Shown here: positions 34,931 to 47,571 of the stretch, one piece after another
How positions within the stretch are numbered: position 1 is the stretch's first letter
Layout: every line of letters starts with the position of its first letter
Source of the DNA: Dimorphilus gyrociliatus
Lineage: Eukaryota; Annelida; Polychaeta; Dinophilidae
Assembly: GCA_904063045.1 (NCBI GenBank)
Contig: CAJFCJ010000077.1
Location: 21,229 to 74,748, forward strand
Reading direction: 5' to 3'
DNA: 53,520 nucleotides
Translations under genes and position numbers: made by a program
The notes under the pieces: model-generated
Database searches by the model: none
Seen by the model: the letters and a program-made list of their open reading frames with translations, nothing else
What the model was told of the DNA's origin: nothing

Positions 34931-34960
34931 TGAATAAGTGGCCCTTAATTGAAAATTGTT

Positions 34961-35395
34961 ATCTGTACTTTGTTGTATTGTAATTGTAGGAATTTCTGGT
35001 TCGTCACAACTGTAATCGTCCTTTCCAATCATTTACCAACTTGCCAAAGTACTCAAACAAATAGAACCTTTAAAGTTTGTCCACAAATAGTCTAACAAAG
35101 GCAATTTCGGTAGAAATTAATTAACAAAACACCAGTATTTCGTGCAAAGAATATGTATTGAGTAAAATGAGCTTCTAGTTCTAAACAAGCTAGTTTAAAC
35201 AACTAGCTGACGATTAGAAAAGTGAACTATCAACTGTTAATTTCGTAGGGTTTATATACTCTTTTAAGGGTTGATAGTTGACAAATTTCAATGTTGACAA
35301 AAACAAAAGTAACATTTGAAGACAAAAAAAGAAAAGTTGTAAATATGGTCATGTTTTTATTGTTTTCCTCTTCTAAATAATAGTTGAATTTCTCA
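34961..35395 (-). repeat. Repeat family R2, copy 5
   Basis: The plus strand starts with the FLYWCH end fragment (GTACTTTGTTGTATTGTAAT) as at 21160. On the minus strand a TATATAAACCC motif lies at about 35265. Confidence 0.75.
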
Positions 35396-36063
35396 GGTTG
35401 GAGAGTTGCATAAGATGTAACAATTTTAGTAGGACAAGTCCAACAATCAAGAAAACATGTAGATTGTATATTTGACTGTTTTTATATTCTACCTTAATAA
35501 TGATATTGAATTGATTGAGTTAGTAAATTTAGCATCAGCATATGCAGAGGAAGTATATCTGATTAATGCATGTTAAGAAGAACAGTATTGTGTATACAAT
35601 ACTGTTGAATAGTCAATATAATCTAAACTTAGAATTGAAGCATAATTGATAATTAATTGATAATTAATGCTAGGTTGCAAATAGCAAATATTCTTTATAT
35701 AATTTAATAGGTTTTATTGCTGCGTAATGTGTATGCACTGCCCTACGCGAAACTAGGTCACTACTGCTTATCTTTATCAGTGCTATCTGCATAGTACAAT
35801 ACTGGTTCAATACTACTTCTCTATTTTAGAATATAGCTGACGAATGTATGTGTACATTATCTGTTATATAGTCCGCGACAAAAATATTTGTATATGGAAA
35901 AAAAATAAAATTTATACAATTTTTACTATCTTTTTATCAAAGGTCAAGGTCAAAAATTAAAATTTCCTAAATTATAACCATTATTATAACCATACAATAA
36001 CATTTTTTACTGTGGTTAACCAATTTTTCTTATTCTGTTTGGAATATTAAATATTAAAAAAAT
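35396..36063. other. Upstream region of NLR-A
   Basis: AT-rich, with an A-rich run directly before the ATG at 36064. I see no TATA box that I would defend and no splice-leader or UTR intron. Confidence 0.4.
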
Positions 36064-39000
36064 ATGGATTCAACAGATAAACTTACGTTTAATTACTATT
36101 TAGACGAGATTAAAACCTTATCAAATCAGGAAAGTATACTATTTCTAGCTTATATAGAGCAACTTGAAATTAATAGTTGGGCAAATGTGCAGGATATCAC
36201 TAACAAATTAAAAGATCCTTTGAAAAAAGAAAATATAATTAAAAATTTGCTTAACCACCTTAGTAAACTTTCAAAAGAGAAAACAATTAATATAATAAAA
36301 AAGATTGGTGAGGATGGTAATAAACAAGCTGAGGAATTGAGTGTTAAATTAAACGATCAATCTTCAGTTTGGGAGAAATTAGTAGCTGATACAAAGGAAG
36401 AAAGACAGAAGGATTGTGGTATGATTTCTTTACTTTCATTTAGTAGAGAAAAAAAAGTAAAAATCGAAGATATAAACACTCCAGTTAAACTATTAAAAAT
36501 TGAATATGAAAATATTTTAGAAAGAAAACTGGTAGATATAGACGCGCCTTATGAGAATTTTTTTAGAATATTCAATAGGGAATGTTACAACAAAATCTTG
36601 ATACAAGGTAAACCTGGTGGTGGAAAAAGTGTTCATATGAAAAGTATTCTATACAAATGGTCTAAAACTATTAAGAATAAAAGACTATTTCTATTTCTTA
36701 TTCTAAAGAATATTCAAGGAAACAAAAGCATTTATGAGGAGATAATTGAACAAAACTTTAAAAACATTCCATATATCAATTCTGAAATTATTGAATTATT
36801 TTTTAAGGAAAAGAGAAAAGATGTTGTATTACTTTTAGATGGAGCTGATGAATTTCATCTAGAAAATCATAAAATCAATGACATCATTTATCAATTACAA
36901 CCAAATCTTCCAACTGCAATATGGTCTCGTAAATGGAAAGCTCAAGAATTCGCAGATACTTGCGATATAGCATTTGAACTTATTGGATGGGATATTCCTC
37001 AAATCGAAAATTTCTTTACTAAATGCTTTATTAATGAACAAAAAAGTAAAATGTTTATTGAAGATGTTTTAGAAAAAAATTATAATATTCAAAAATTGTG
37101 TAGTTTACCTATTCTTGCAATGATTCTCTTCCATGTTTGGATAGAAGATGAAAAGATTTCCAATAAATCTCTATACAACATTTATAAAGATTTAGTTGAA
37201 ATTATTCTCAGAAAAAATGAAGTTATATTAAATGACTCGGATAGAAAAAATCTTTACCAATTGTGTTTTATAAACCTTTCAAAGAATAGAATTATCTTAC
37301 CTGAAAATGAAAAAGAACAAAAACTATTTCGGGAAGGTTTAAAAGGACTAATACAGATTTTTCCATCTGAATTTCATAAAACAGAATTACAATTCTATCA
37401 TTTATCATTTCAAGAATTTTTTTCAGCAGAATATATAATAGAATTACTGGAAAAAGAAGATGACGATGGTATAAATACAATGAGTAATTTGGATAATATT
37501 GTCACAGAAACAAATAATACTAGAATCTATAGTGTCATTGATTTTATAAAAGCTTACAGTCAATCTATGTTTAATGATATTATTCTCTCATCTGAACTGA
37601 TAAGAAAAATGTACAATTGTAGTCAAAATGTTGAAGAATTATTATGTCAAGATTGGGATGATTGCGATACAATAATCTTAGAAAATGATGATATTCATGA
37701 TTACATTCTGGAAATTTTATTAAATACGATTGGACAATTTTTAAAAGTAATTTTCATAAAAAATATAAATATGAATATAACATTATTCTTTCAATTAATT
37801 TTGAAAAATGCTAAGAATTTAAATAAACTCATTATTCATCATACCTATTTAAAATTTCAATATTCATACGAGATAGACTTAACTGAAAAATTATGGAATT
37901 TGGAAGAATTTGAAATAAACGATTGTTTTTTGAATAAACAAATTATGATAGATGTTGGTGAAATTTTAAAATTTTGTCCTTCAATAGAAAATTTTACATT
38001 AACAAATTGTACATTATTTGATGATGATCAGAATTTAAAAAGAATTTTTGATGGATTAATATCAAATTTAAAACTAATTAATATTTCAAATTGTAATTTA
38101 AATGATAAACAAAGTCAAATTATTGGTGAAAAACTTCAGTATAATTCAACATTAGAAAATATCGATTTATCATATAATAAACATATTGGGAATTTATTCA
38201 AAAAAATACTAGATGCTTTGGAAACTCCTTGGAAAAATCTTAAACAAATCAAATTGGCAGAATGTAATTTAAATATAGAACAAATTGAAGATCTTTACAA
38301 AATACTTCAAAACTGTTATTCTCTAAATGCTTTAGATTTAACAGGAAATCCAAATATTAGTGAATTGGCAAACAATTTTCAACTTGACTTTTTTAAAAAT
38401 ATTAAAAATATTTTTCTTAAAAATTGTTGTATTAAAAAAGATAATGGAATTTTTTTTGAATCTTGTTCAATGCTACAAAATTTGGATTTATCAGAAAATA
38501 GAATAATGGAAGATGGTTTTAAGAATATTTGTAATGGAATATCTTTATCACGCAATTCTATAAAACAAATAAATCTTGAAAGTTGTTTTCTGACTGAAGA
38601 ACAAGGCGAATGGTTTGGAGATTCCTTGAAAACTTGTACTTTATTAGAAAGAATTAATTTATCATTTAATAGAGTTGGTGAAAAAGCTTTTAAAAAAATA
38701 TTGGATGGATTATTGCCATCATCTACTAAATTAAAAGTAATAGAGTTAAAAAGTTGTTGTTTGACAATTGAAATTGTAGATTGCCTTTCAAGCACATTAC
38801 AAAAATGTACTTCATTACAAAGTATTGATTTATCTGAAAATGAGAAATTAGCAGATGGATTTCAATGTATATTTAAAAAATGTACAAAAGATTTAAAAAT
38901 TATTAAAATTTCAAAATGTAATATTAATGAAACAGATTTTGAAGATTTATTACTGAATTACAATTCATTAGAAGTTATTGATTTTTCTTTTAATGAAAAA

Positions 39001-39285
39001 ATTGGTAATGGATTTCAAAATATTTGTAAAAAATGGACAAATGGAATTTCTTCTCAACTAATTGAAATAAATTTATCTTATTGTAATCTTTCTGAAAACA
39101 ATGGAATATGGTTTGGAAAAATGCTTTGTTATTGCAAAAATATAATAAATCTAGATTTATCAGGAAATGATAAACTTGGAAATGGAATTGATGAAATTTT
39201 TAAATGCTTCAAATTGTGTATGAAATTAAAATTTATCAAATTATCAAATTGTGGAATTACTTTAACTTCCTGTACATTTATGTGA
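36064..39285 (+). CDS. CARD-NACHT-LRR receptor (NLR-A)
   Basis: A single exon encodes 1073 residues. The N-terminal 100 residues form a CARD-like helical bundle (IIKNLLNHLSKLSKEKTIN, IIKKIGEDGNKQAEEL). The NACHT domain has Walker A GKPGGGKS (residues about 186-193), Walker B VVLLLDGADEF (about 257) and a downstream sensor region (SIWSRKW-like, then FHKTELQFYHLSFQEFFSAEY, the winged-helix end typical of NLRs). From about residue 590 about 12 LRRs follow, more diverged than those at the left edge. All nucleotide-binding motifs are intact. By family knowledge it is a cytosolic sensor that oligomerises on ligand and recruits CARD partners such as caspase prodomains. It converges on NLR-B with 285 bp between the coding ends. 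Confidence 0.9.
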   Translation: MDSTDKLTFNYYLDEIKTLSNQESILFLAYIEQLEINSWANVQDITNKLKDPLKKENIIKNLLNHLSKLSKEKTINIIKKIGEDGNKQAEELSVKLNDQSSVWEKLVADTKEERQKDCGMISLLSFSREKKVKIEDINTPVKLLKIEYENILERKLVDIDAPYENFFRIFNRECYNKILIQGKPGGGKSVHMKSILYKWSKTIKNKRLFLFLILKNIQGNKSIYEEIIEQNFKNIPYINSEIIELFFKEKRKDVVLLLDGADEFHLENHKINDIIYQLQPNLPTAIWSRKWKAQEFADTCDIAFELIGWDIPQIENFFTKCFINEQKSKMFIEDVLEKNYNIQKLCSLPILAMILFHVWIEDEKISNKSLYNIYKDLVEIILRKNEVILNDSDRKNLYQLCFINLSKNRIILPENEKEQKLFREGLKGLIQIFPSEFHKTELQFYHLSFQEFFSAEYIIELLEKEDDDGINTMSNLDNIVTETNNTRIYSVIDFIKAYSQSMFNDIILSSELIRKMYNCSQNVEELLCQDWDDCDTIILENDDIHDYILEILLNTIGQFLKVIFIKNINMNITLFFQLILKNAKNLNKLIIHHTYLKFQYSYEIDLTEKLWNLEEFEINDCFLNKQIMIDVGEILKFCPSIENFTLTNCTLFDDDQNLKRIFDGLISNLKLINISNCNLNDKQSQIIGEKLQYNSTLENIDLSYNKHIGNLFKKILDALETPWKNLKQIKLAECNLNIEQIEDLYKILQNCYSLNALDLTGNPNISELANNFQLDFFKNIKNIFLKNCCIKKDNGIFFESCSMLQNLDLSENRIMEDGFKNICNGISLSRNSIKQINLESCFLTEEQGEWFGDSLKTCTLLERINLSFNRVGEKAFKKILDGLLPSSTKLKVIELKSCCLTIEIVDCLSSTLQKCTSLQSIDLSENEKLADGFQCIFKKCTKDLKIIKISKCNINETDFEDLLLNYNSLEVIDFSFNEKIGNGFQNICKKWTNGISSQLIEINLSYCNLSENNGIWFGKMLCYCKNIINLDLSGNDKLGNGIDEIFKCFKLCMKLKFIKLSNCGITLTSCTFM

Positions 39286-39570
39286 AAATAATAAATTGCA
39301 AAATGAATTTTGAAGTTCTATTAGAGTTTTTTATAAAAAAGAATAGATGAATATTGCCACATGAAGTTGTGTATAGTAATATAGCTTAAACATAAAATAC
39401 AATGAAAGTTGTTCAATCTGTTTATTCTGAAGTTTCAATTAAAGGATATGTCTTTTTTCATTGGACATAATCAGTTCTATGATTTATTCATGAATAGTGT
39501 ATATGTGTTTCTTTTACATATTCAGATTGTTTATCATTCAGAGAACATTCCCCTTCAAGGTTAATTTGTT

Positions 39571-42500
39571 TTAAACTGTTGAAGAAGATTTTAGTCCATT
39601 ACATACCATTTTAAATCCATTTTTCTGACATCCATTACAAGCCAAATCAATGCTTTCTAACAATGAACAATGTGCAAGTGTTTCTCCTAGATATTTAGCT
39701 TGTTCATCATTCAAAGTACATTTTTCAATGTTTATTTGTTTTAAACTTTTTGCAGAAGATTTTAGTCCACTACATACCATTTTGAACCCATTTCCCATAC
39801 ATCTATTCCCAATCAAATTTATATTTTCAAACATTGATCAATATTTAAGTGTTGTTCCTAGATATTTAGCTTGTTCATCATTCAAAAAACACTGTTCAAG
39901 GTTAATTTGTTTTAAATTCTTTGAGGAAGATCTGAGTCCTTCGCATATGACTAGAAATCCATGTCCCATATTACTGTTTTTTGATAAATCTAGATTCCTT
40001 AAGGAGAAACAATGTATTAAGTTTTTTCCTAACTTTAATGATATGTCAGGATTGAGTTTGCAATCTGATATATGAATATTTATCAGTGTACTTTTAAAGT
40101 TATTAAAATTTATATAAAGGTGGGGTTCAGGAAAGTTAAATATGATGAAATTTTTTAGATTTGTACATTTGGAAAGTAGATTAGGTGTTCTGCTATGTAA
40201 CCTTTGTAGTGTTGTATATTCACTTATATTAAATGTCTCTATGGTTTGGCTAAGTGCTTGAATAAAGTCCTCTAAAATGTTATATCTATCAATAAATTTG
40301 ATATCATATAATTCAACTGGAAAATGAAGCATAGAAATTAATTTTTTTTTCAATGCCCATTTTAAACATTCCAAAGTATCTTTTTTTAAAACTGTTAATG
40401 GTTCACTATTGACAGTTTCTTCCTCATTGACATTATTAAAGAAAATTTCAATATTCTGAATATTGAAAACTCTAATCTTTATAGTATTTAATAGTAAAAT
40501 ATTTTTATAATCAGACATAACTGTTTTGTGAGTTGTTATAGAAATATTTCCTACATAACTATAACAGTTTATGAAAAATTCATTATTTGGGTCTTTTATT
40601 GAACTATTATTTATCAGTATTTTCTTAAATCCATGTTGCTTTCTTTTAAATTTTAAAACTTCAAAAAAGCTATCCATTTCTTTTGCATAAAGAATTTTAT
40701 TTTTTATTATTATCTCATGAAGATATGGATGTTCTTTAATAAATTTTAATGGATATTCTTTGTAAAAAATTTCCGAATTGTATGATATATCAATTAAACT
40801 TGTAAATTGTCTTCCAAATACAACTTCAATCATCCAATTTGTCTGTAATTTATCACTGGAAATAGTTAATTTTTGAATTTTTTCTCCTGATGAAATATTT
40901 CGCTTTCGTTGTACTAATACTCTAGTAATATTAATATTTAAATATGTAATATTGGTAGAAGTTATCATTGCTAGGAGTTGTTCATAGATCATATTATAAG
41001 AAAAGTGAATATCCTTATTCTGTATATCAATGTTTTTTATTAATGGAGAATATAGAGTAAGTTGATTGAATAAATAATAAATACTAATTGATGTGTTGTA
41101 GATGTAAATATCCTGTAAATATCTTCCTCTAATTTCTATTAATAAGTTAATTAAAGTATCATTTAAATGTTCATTTTTTAAAGTAATCTCTTTGCAATTT
41201 TCTAAACCACTTGATAAATAATTTTGTACCTTATCACTACAATCAAACATTTGCTTAGCAATTCGTGAAGCGAGTAGAATATTTTGAAAAATTGTTTTAG
41301 AATATTGTTGAACAAAATCTAAAGTGTTGTATATCTTTATATTATTAATTTCTTTTAAAATTGAATCTAAACTTTTTTCTTCATTTGAACAAATTTCCAA
41401 TGTTGAAATATTTTGTTTATTTTTTCTTTGAAATACTTTTATTAAATATTTAGCTGAAAAGAATTCTTGAAAAGATAAATGATATAGTTGTAACTCTTTC
41501 TTTTTCAATTTACTTGGAACAATATCAATTAAACCTTTTAAACTTTTTTCAATAGCCTTTTCACCAACTGAATCCATATTAAAGATAATTTTACTCTTTG
41601 AAAGATTAATAAAACATAATTGATAAATTTCTTCAATGTCATATTGAATTTCATTTTCAGGTTCTAAATTTTTCTCTTGAACTATATTGATGAAATCATC
41701 ATAAATTTGAAATAGAGTTTTGTTAAAAATGTAACCTTTTTCTTTCCAAATATAAAATAGAATCATAGCTAAAAGTGGTATTTGGCATAAATTTTGTATT
41801 CTTGGATGTTTATTAACAATATTTTCAACAAATTGTATTGAATCTTCAATATTTTCTGTTAAAAAACATTTTTGAAAGAAAGTTTTCATTTGTTGATTAT
41901 TCCATCCAGTTAATTCAAATGCAATATCACAAGTACTTAGGATTTCTTCTCCTTTCCATTTTCTAGTCCAAATGGAAGTTGGAATATTGCAGTTCGCTCC
42001 GTTGATTATATCATTGAGTTTATGATTTGAAAATTGAAATTCATCTGCTCCATCTAGTAATAAGATTATATCTTTTGTCTTTTCTTTAAAAAATAGTTCA
42101 ATAATATTTTCATTAACATATTCAATATTTTTAAAATTTTGTTTACAAATCTCTTGATAAATTGTTGTGTCTTTTTCAACATTTCTTAAAATAATGAATA
42201 CACACAATTTTTCATGATTAGTATTCCATTGATTATTTGCCCACATATGAATTATATTTTTCATATGGACAATTTTCCCTATTCCTGGTTCTCCTTGAAT
42301 TAAAAGCTTATTAAAATCTGTATAAAACATTTTATAGAAGTTTTCATAATCTATTTCTGTATTGATGAGTTTTGAATCAATAATATCTTTTTGAACAATT
42401 TGTGATATTTTAATGGATGTAACAATATCAGTAAGTTTAACTTGTTTAGTTTTACCAAATGGTAGTAGCTTAACTGTTGAGAAATCTTTTCTTCTTTCTT

Positions 42501-42822
42501 GTTTTGTATCAGAAATCAATGTTTTCCATACACATTCAGGATTATTTAAATAGTGGACCAAATCTTTGCTAATATCACCCATATCTTGTAAAATATCAAC
42601 AATATGTATCAATTTAAAGTTTTTCAAAATTTTAATGAGCTGTACAATAGCTTCACTATTTTGTTTTTCATATTGATATTTTAGTAGATTATTTGCATCT
42701 ATGGAAATGAGTCTTTTTGAAACTAAATGATCACAAAACAATTCAAAGGCTAATGGCTGATTTAGTAAGATTTTAAAATTGTCAATATAAAAATTGAAGC
42801 ATAATTTTTGTATAGAATCCAT
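39571..42822 (-). pseudogene. CARD-NACHT-LRR receptor with premature TGA and mutant Walker A (NLR-B)
   Basis: I place the start at ATG 42822 (MDSIQKLC, collinear with the start of NLR-A) rather than at 42915, because a probable 5' UTR intron (43236-42874, GTAAGT...TTTTACAG) ends just upstream. A CARD-like domain (residues about 20-100), NACHT with Walker B IILLLDGADEF and an LRR region follow. Walker A reads GEPGIGKI: the Ser/Thr that binds magnesium is Ile (ATT instead of AGT in NLR-A). TGA at 39838-39840 replaces the conserved LRR cysteine (LKY-stop-SMFENINL), and the same frame continues for two more LRRs to TAA at 39571. The 994-residue product would lack its last repeats. It could be a decaying gene or a nucleotide-binding-dead decoy. 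Confidence 0.85.
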
Positions 42823-43236
42823 TTTGTAATTGCTCTTTAAAAAAGTTATGTTATCTGGATGTTTAAATATTATCTGTAAAATAAATTTATTTCTATTAAG
42901 TGAAACTCCAAGCAAAAAGAGAAGTGAATTTTTACTAGTGTATCTACAATGGCATAGAATTCATGAATCTTAAAAAGCATTTCAAAAGTGCACAACATAA
43001 AAAACACATTATAAAAATTTTTGCTTAGTCATGATTATTGTTCTGCAGGTATAGAGACCTACTAAAAATTTTATTACTTGTTTATAGACAATAAAATGTG
43101 TTTCTAATTAACAATCTCTAACAGTAAAGTTCCTTTATAGCAATTTATTTTTAAAAACTACAGGAAATGGAAATACTGTACAATCATTAATATGATTATT
43201 AAAAAAAATGAATAAATTTGTAAAAGAAAAACTTAC
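42823..43236 (-). other. 5' UTR exon end and intron of NLR-B
   Basis: Donor AAT/GTAAGT at 43236 and acceptor TTTACAG at 42874 bracket 363 nt. The following 51 nt lead to the ATG at 42822. This intron is inferred from splice signals only. Confidence 0.45.
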
Positions 43237-45486
43237 ATATTACTCCTTTTAAGTTGTTTAATGATGCTTGTTTAGTGGTTGAGCTCTTCATATTACAATT
43301 CTAGAAATATGTAAATTTGACACAACATTCCTTGAAATAAATAGTTAACAGTAGCATTCTGCACAATGCCCAACCAGGTGTGTAGGTAGATACACAAAGT
43401 CGCCTTTGGGGTTTACACACTGTACATTCATTTATAATGACATTTTCATATTTAGACTGTATATATTACTGCTAAGGTCTGAGTTTGGCCAAATGGTGAT
43501 TGGCCAAATTTTGTTTTCAGCCTGTCATCCAGGCCTCTTTTGGTGTGTCCTATGCACCTATTCACTGTTTCCAGCTTCTGTGTCACACTCATTTTTCCTG
43601 CGTTCTTCGCCGTTACAAAGTTATTTCAGAGAGTAAACAAAATTTGATATTTTACAAGATTTTGCTTCCTTGTATTATGAATTTATAAAGAAAAAAAAAT
43701 TTTAATCTCCTTCAAAGTTTTGCCATAGTAAAAATGCTATTTGAGAGAAATTTGAAAAACAGTTTCTTTACTCAAGTTGCATATTAGCAAAATATCAAAT
43801 ATATTATTCTGCTCTAATATTACTTTGTTTAATTGCTTGAGAATATTCTTTAAATGTGCTGAAGATTTTTAAGGTTTTCTAGTGTTTTTCTTAAATATAT
43901 TTAATACACAAAACACTATTGAAATTACTGATACAACTGTCACTTCTTTTGGATAATTTAATACATAAATTGAGTAGTAATGGAATTTATCCTATATAGA
44001 GAAAAGTATAATATTGAGTAATTAGTAAGTAAAAATATGGTAAACTACCAACTTGAAATATTATCATTAAAAGGAGAAATTGTGAAGCAACAAAGAAAAT
44101 TACAGCTAATATCTATGAATAGAATTTACTAGAAATTGAAACAAGGGCAGTAAAATGTCAAGTGTATCTATGAACTAACTTTTACACTTACTATTTCTTT
44201 GGAACAAAGAAGAGGAGAATCGTTAAAAGAAACACTTGAATCCACCAAGATCAGTTTCCTGCTGCCTACAACTATCAAGGTTCTGGAATACACCACAATC
44301 ATTCAGTTTGGCAAACTATATTGGCAACCTCCGAATATGAAAATTACAACTAACCTGGACTACCTGGAAGATTGTTTACCAGAGCAGTCCTATTGTGAAA
44401 CAGAAGAAGCAATTATTGTCTTAAGAAACCTCAAAAATAATTACACAGGTGGGCAACAATCACCATAGACAAAAAATTAGCAACAGAATTACTGGACATC
44501 CCTTATCAAGACAGTTTTTTGTAAAATGTTTTTTCAAGTTGTTTCCATAAAGTATCCAAATATTTTTAATATTTTAATTCATTGTCCTAAATATAGAACA
44601 ATATACAAGATTCCCCTCTTTGTTTCCAATTTCTGATACAGGATACTAATAGCAATAATTTTGCTCTTATTTTCACAATCTATGGAATTATTGTACCACT
44701 TGAAGTATGGTTTACTGGTTTTACATATTATTTTCTATATAAATAGGTTTATGAAACAAAAGTTTGTCCTTTTGGAAAATTCTTCCAAGAAAGTTAAATT
44801 TACATTTTCCTATAAAATATAATCTGAGAAGACATGATAAATATTCTCTTATGGACATTAATATCAATACTAAGTACTTTTCTATATATAAAAAAAAAAA
44901 TGTTTACCTACTTTTCTTAGAGTTGTATTCCAAATTTCAGATTCATAGTAATAGTTATATAAAGTATTACATTCAATCTATGAACATGACTACTTCCAAT
45001 GAACAGAGTGTTAAAAAGGATATATTAGAATAAGATGTCTTAAGGGAATGTTTGTTAAGATTATAAATAGGTCATTTATGTCTTCAAGTAGTTTTAGAGA
45101 GGGATCAAGATGGTGGCAATAGCCTTTAGGGCTAAGGGAAAGAGGATTGGCAAGATACTAACTGACTTTTCCTATTGATGATTTCTAATCCAGGGTGGTA
45201 TTATTTTTTTTAGGAAAATCATATTATTAAAATTATTTTCACGTATTGCTTTCTTTTTTTTGAAATACAGATAATTAAAAAAGAGTTAACTGAAAGGAGA
45301 AATGTAATACTCCTCTTATTTCTGCCAGAATGCATACTCAAATTTCTCTGATTACTGCAATTATCATTTGTGATATTTAAGAAACGACAAACAGCATATA
45401 TATTCCAGTCTTTGACATTTGTTCTTTATGTTCTTGTACAAGTTTTAAAGAAGTAAGCTGAAAGAAGAAGAAAAAATCTGTAAACA
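43237..45486. other. Intergenic, one unassigned ORF
   Basis: The only notable frame is 44199-44468 (+), 89 codons with LEDCLPEQSYCETEEAIIVL; it has no known motif and could be a transposon relic. The stretch near 43400-43680 is less AT-rich than its surroundings but holds no gene I can support. Otherwise nothing. Confidence 0.4.
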
Positions 45487-46458
45487 ATGAATGAAACTTT
45501 TGAAATATCTTATAAAAAATCAGTGGAATTGGGAAATACATTCTTAAAAATAAAAGATAATTCAATATTTATTTTAATATCATCGATTTACGGTTTAATT
45601 ATGGCATTTGGAATATTTGGAAATATTGCAATAATCATTATATTTTCCAAAGGAAAACTCTATAAAAATACTCAATACGGCTTTTTTCTTCGTTTCATCG
45701 CCTATATCGATCTATTTTCTTGTTTAATTTCGTTTCCGCTAATTTATCATAGAGACATTCAAAATCGTTTTTTGCCTATATCCAATCCGTTTATTTGCAG
45801 TTTTATAATAGTTTTGCAGGGTGTTTTTCCCTGGACATCAGTAAGTATGCTACTATTGATTTCAATAGAAAGATTTATAGTCATTGTGAAACCATATACA
45901 AAGATCAGTAAAAAGAAATGGAGAATAGTCAATTTAATTTATGTTTTGTTCATAATTTTTATATCATGCCTTTACTCGGTTGAAAATGATAGTTCAACGG
46001 GAAAGTATTTATGCTACACGTCCGGATCAACGTCTATATATGGAGCTATTGTTTTAAATATAGTATCAAGTGGGATTGTTGGTATTCCAATCATTTCGAC
46101 TTGTCTCTATATAATCATGTTTTACAAACTTAGAAGACAAAAATCTTTAATTGGATTGAATTCTACAACTCAAAATGAAGAGAATAGTATAAAAACACAG
46201 CAAAATAGGAGAAGAACAATTAAACAGATGCTTATTTGTTTCTATCTAGTAATGTTTTACATAATCTTTACAATTCCAATACTTTTATCCGCTTCACGAG
46301 TGTTGAAAGCCAGAGAATCAGTATTCTATCATATTATCTATTTAAATAATGTCATCAATTTCATCATTTATTTTTCAAGATTAAAGACATTTAGATTATC
46401 TTTTAAAGCACTTTTCAGTAATTCATCACTGGCAAAGATTAATATATCTACTCAGTAA
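45487..46458 (+). CDS. Rhodopsin-class GPCR, single exon, orphan
   Basis: 323 residues with seven hydrophobic segments. TM1 has FGNIAIIII (conserved Asn), TM2 IDLFSC, and TM3 ends in SIERFIVIV (ERF in place of DRY) followed by the typical KPY. TM6 (LICFYLVMFYIIFTIPILL) keeps the proline but lacks CWxP, and TM7 has NFIIY in place of NPxxY. A cysteine pair at the top of TM3 (PFICSF) and in the second extracellular loop (KYLCYT) fits the class disulphide. The N-terminus has a glycosylation site (NET). The length is normal for a small peptide or orphan receptor. It stops with TAA. Ligand unknown. Such intronless, motif-poor receptors are common in expanded invertebrate families. Confidence 0.85.
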   Translation: MNETFEISYKKSVELGNTFLKIKDNSIFILISSIYGLIMAFGIFGNIAIIIIFSKGKLYKNTQYGFFLRFIAYIDLFSCLISFPLIYHRDIQNRFLPISNPFICSFIIVLQGVFPWTSVSMLLLISIERFIVIVKPYTKISKKKWRIVNLIYVLFIIFISCLYSVENDSSTGKYLCYTSGSTSIYGAIVLNIVSSGIVGIPIISTCLYIIMFYKLRRQKSLIGLNSTTQNEENSIKTQQNRRRTIKQMLICFYLVMFYIIFTIPILLSASRVLKARESVFYHIIYLNNVINFIIYFSRLKTFRLSFKALFSNSSLAKINISTQ

Positions 46459-47571
46459 GAAAAGTGAAGAAATTGGAAAAATATCAATGAAAAGCAAAAA
46501 TATATTGTAAATTGTTGTTTGAAAAAATAATTCAAAATGTTTGTAATGTAATTGTATAAAAATAATGTTGCAAAGGATGATTAACAATACATTTGCAGCT
46601 AAATTAATGTTTAACTTAACTTGTTTCTATCTTATTCACCTTTATATAGATACATTTGACAATGGATAAATCTCAAAAGCTCAGAGTTTTTCAATCTCAC
46701 TAGTGAATGTCATTACAGCTATTTAAAAAAAAAAAGACCAAATTACTTTGGTCAAGATGATCAAATATGATATTCCTCCCTGGAACCTAAACTTAACCCT
46801 TCAACAGGGTTAACAATTGTAAAATCTTACTCTTTGTGTATTGTATTTCCTTTCCAGAGATCAAAGATACAGATAGTGAAAAAAGAAAAAAGGTTAGAAA
46901 AGTTTGACAAAAAAAATCACGTGACAAAAAGATCTTTCAATTTGAATAAAACAATTTTCTTTTTTGTAGAAGGTTCTTTACAAAATTACCAAAACTTTGC
47001 ACATCCTTTTGCATTAATTCATCTTTTGCATTTAAAATATATTCTGATGTTAAAATGTAGAATTTTCCTCTTTTGCCTCTCTGCAAGAATAAAAAAAGAG
47101 GAGAAATTATAAATATCTCACTTGTATAATGTTGCTATTGTTGAAGGTAAAGAAATTTTTGTTTTTTTTTAACCATTAAAAATATATGCTTCAACTCAAT
47201 TAATCCATTATAGCACAAGTTTGCTTTATGAAAAGCAACAAGAATTTTGCAGAGGTCTCTTGTTAATTTTAAAATATTGGGAAATGTATAAAAAGATTGT
47301 AGGCCTTTTAAGTTTTCAAGAGAAAATAATAAATTGTTTTCATGTAGGAAGTGTTGATAAGTTTTAATGAATGTAATATCTGAAAGAGAAATGAGTATTT
47401 TAAGTGTTTAATTAATTGAAGAAACTAATGAAAGAGAAGAAGTTTTATTGCAGAAGTAAGAACATTTATTTGTGTTTAAAAGAAGCAGGCTGTTTGTCTT
47501 ATTTTGCCTAAAGAAAAAGAACAACAATTGCATTAGTCATGTTATTTTCAAATCGACATAATTAAGCTCTA
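46459..47571. other. Intergenic between convergent GPCR genes
   Basis: AT-rich 3' flanks of the two receptor genes. An open stretch at 46834-47112 (+) is Lys/Phe-rich and looks non-coding. Nothing else seen. Confidence 0.5.

Noticed and set aside
10759-39840. In-frame TGA at cysteine positions in two genes (10759, 11638, 39838), hinting at a euplotid-like code with UGA = Cys
   Set aside because: Other in-frame stops in the same broken genes are TAG (9507, 17334) and TAA (LRR relic), one TGA falls on a tryptophan-like site (29139), and TGA closes apparently normal frames (4565, 39283). Cysteine is very frequent in these proteins, so random TGT/TGC to TGA hits are expected.
43400-43690. Overlapping short ORFs on the plus strand
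   Set aside because: No motif, no splice structure, length within chance for this composition.
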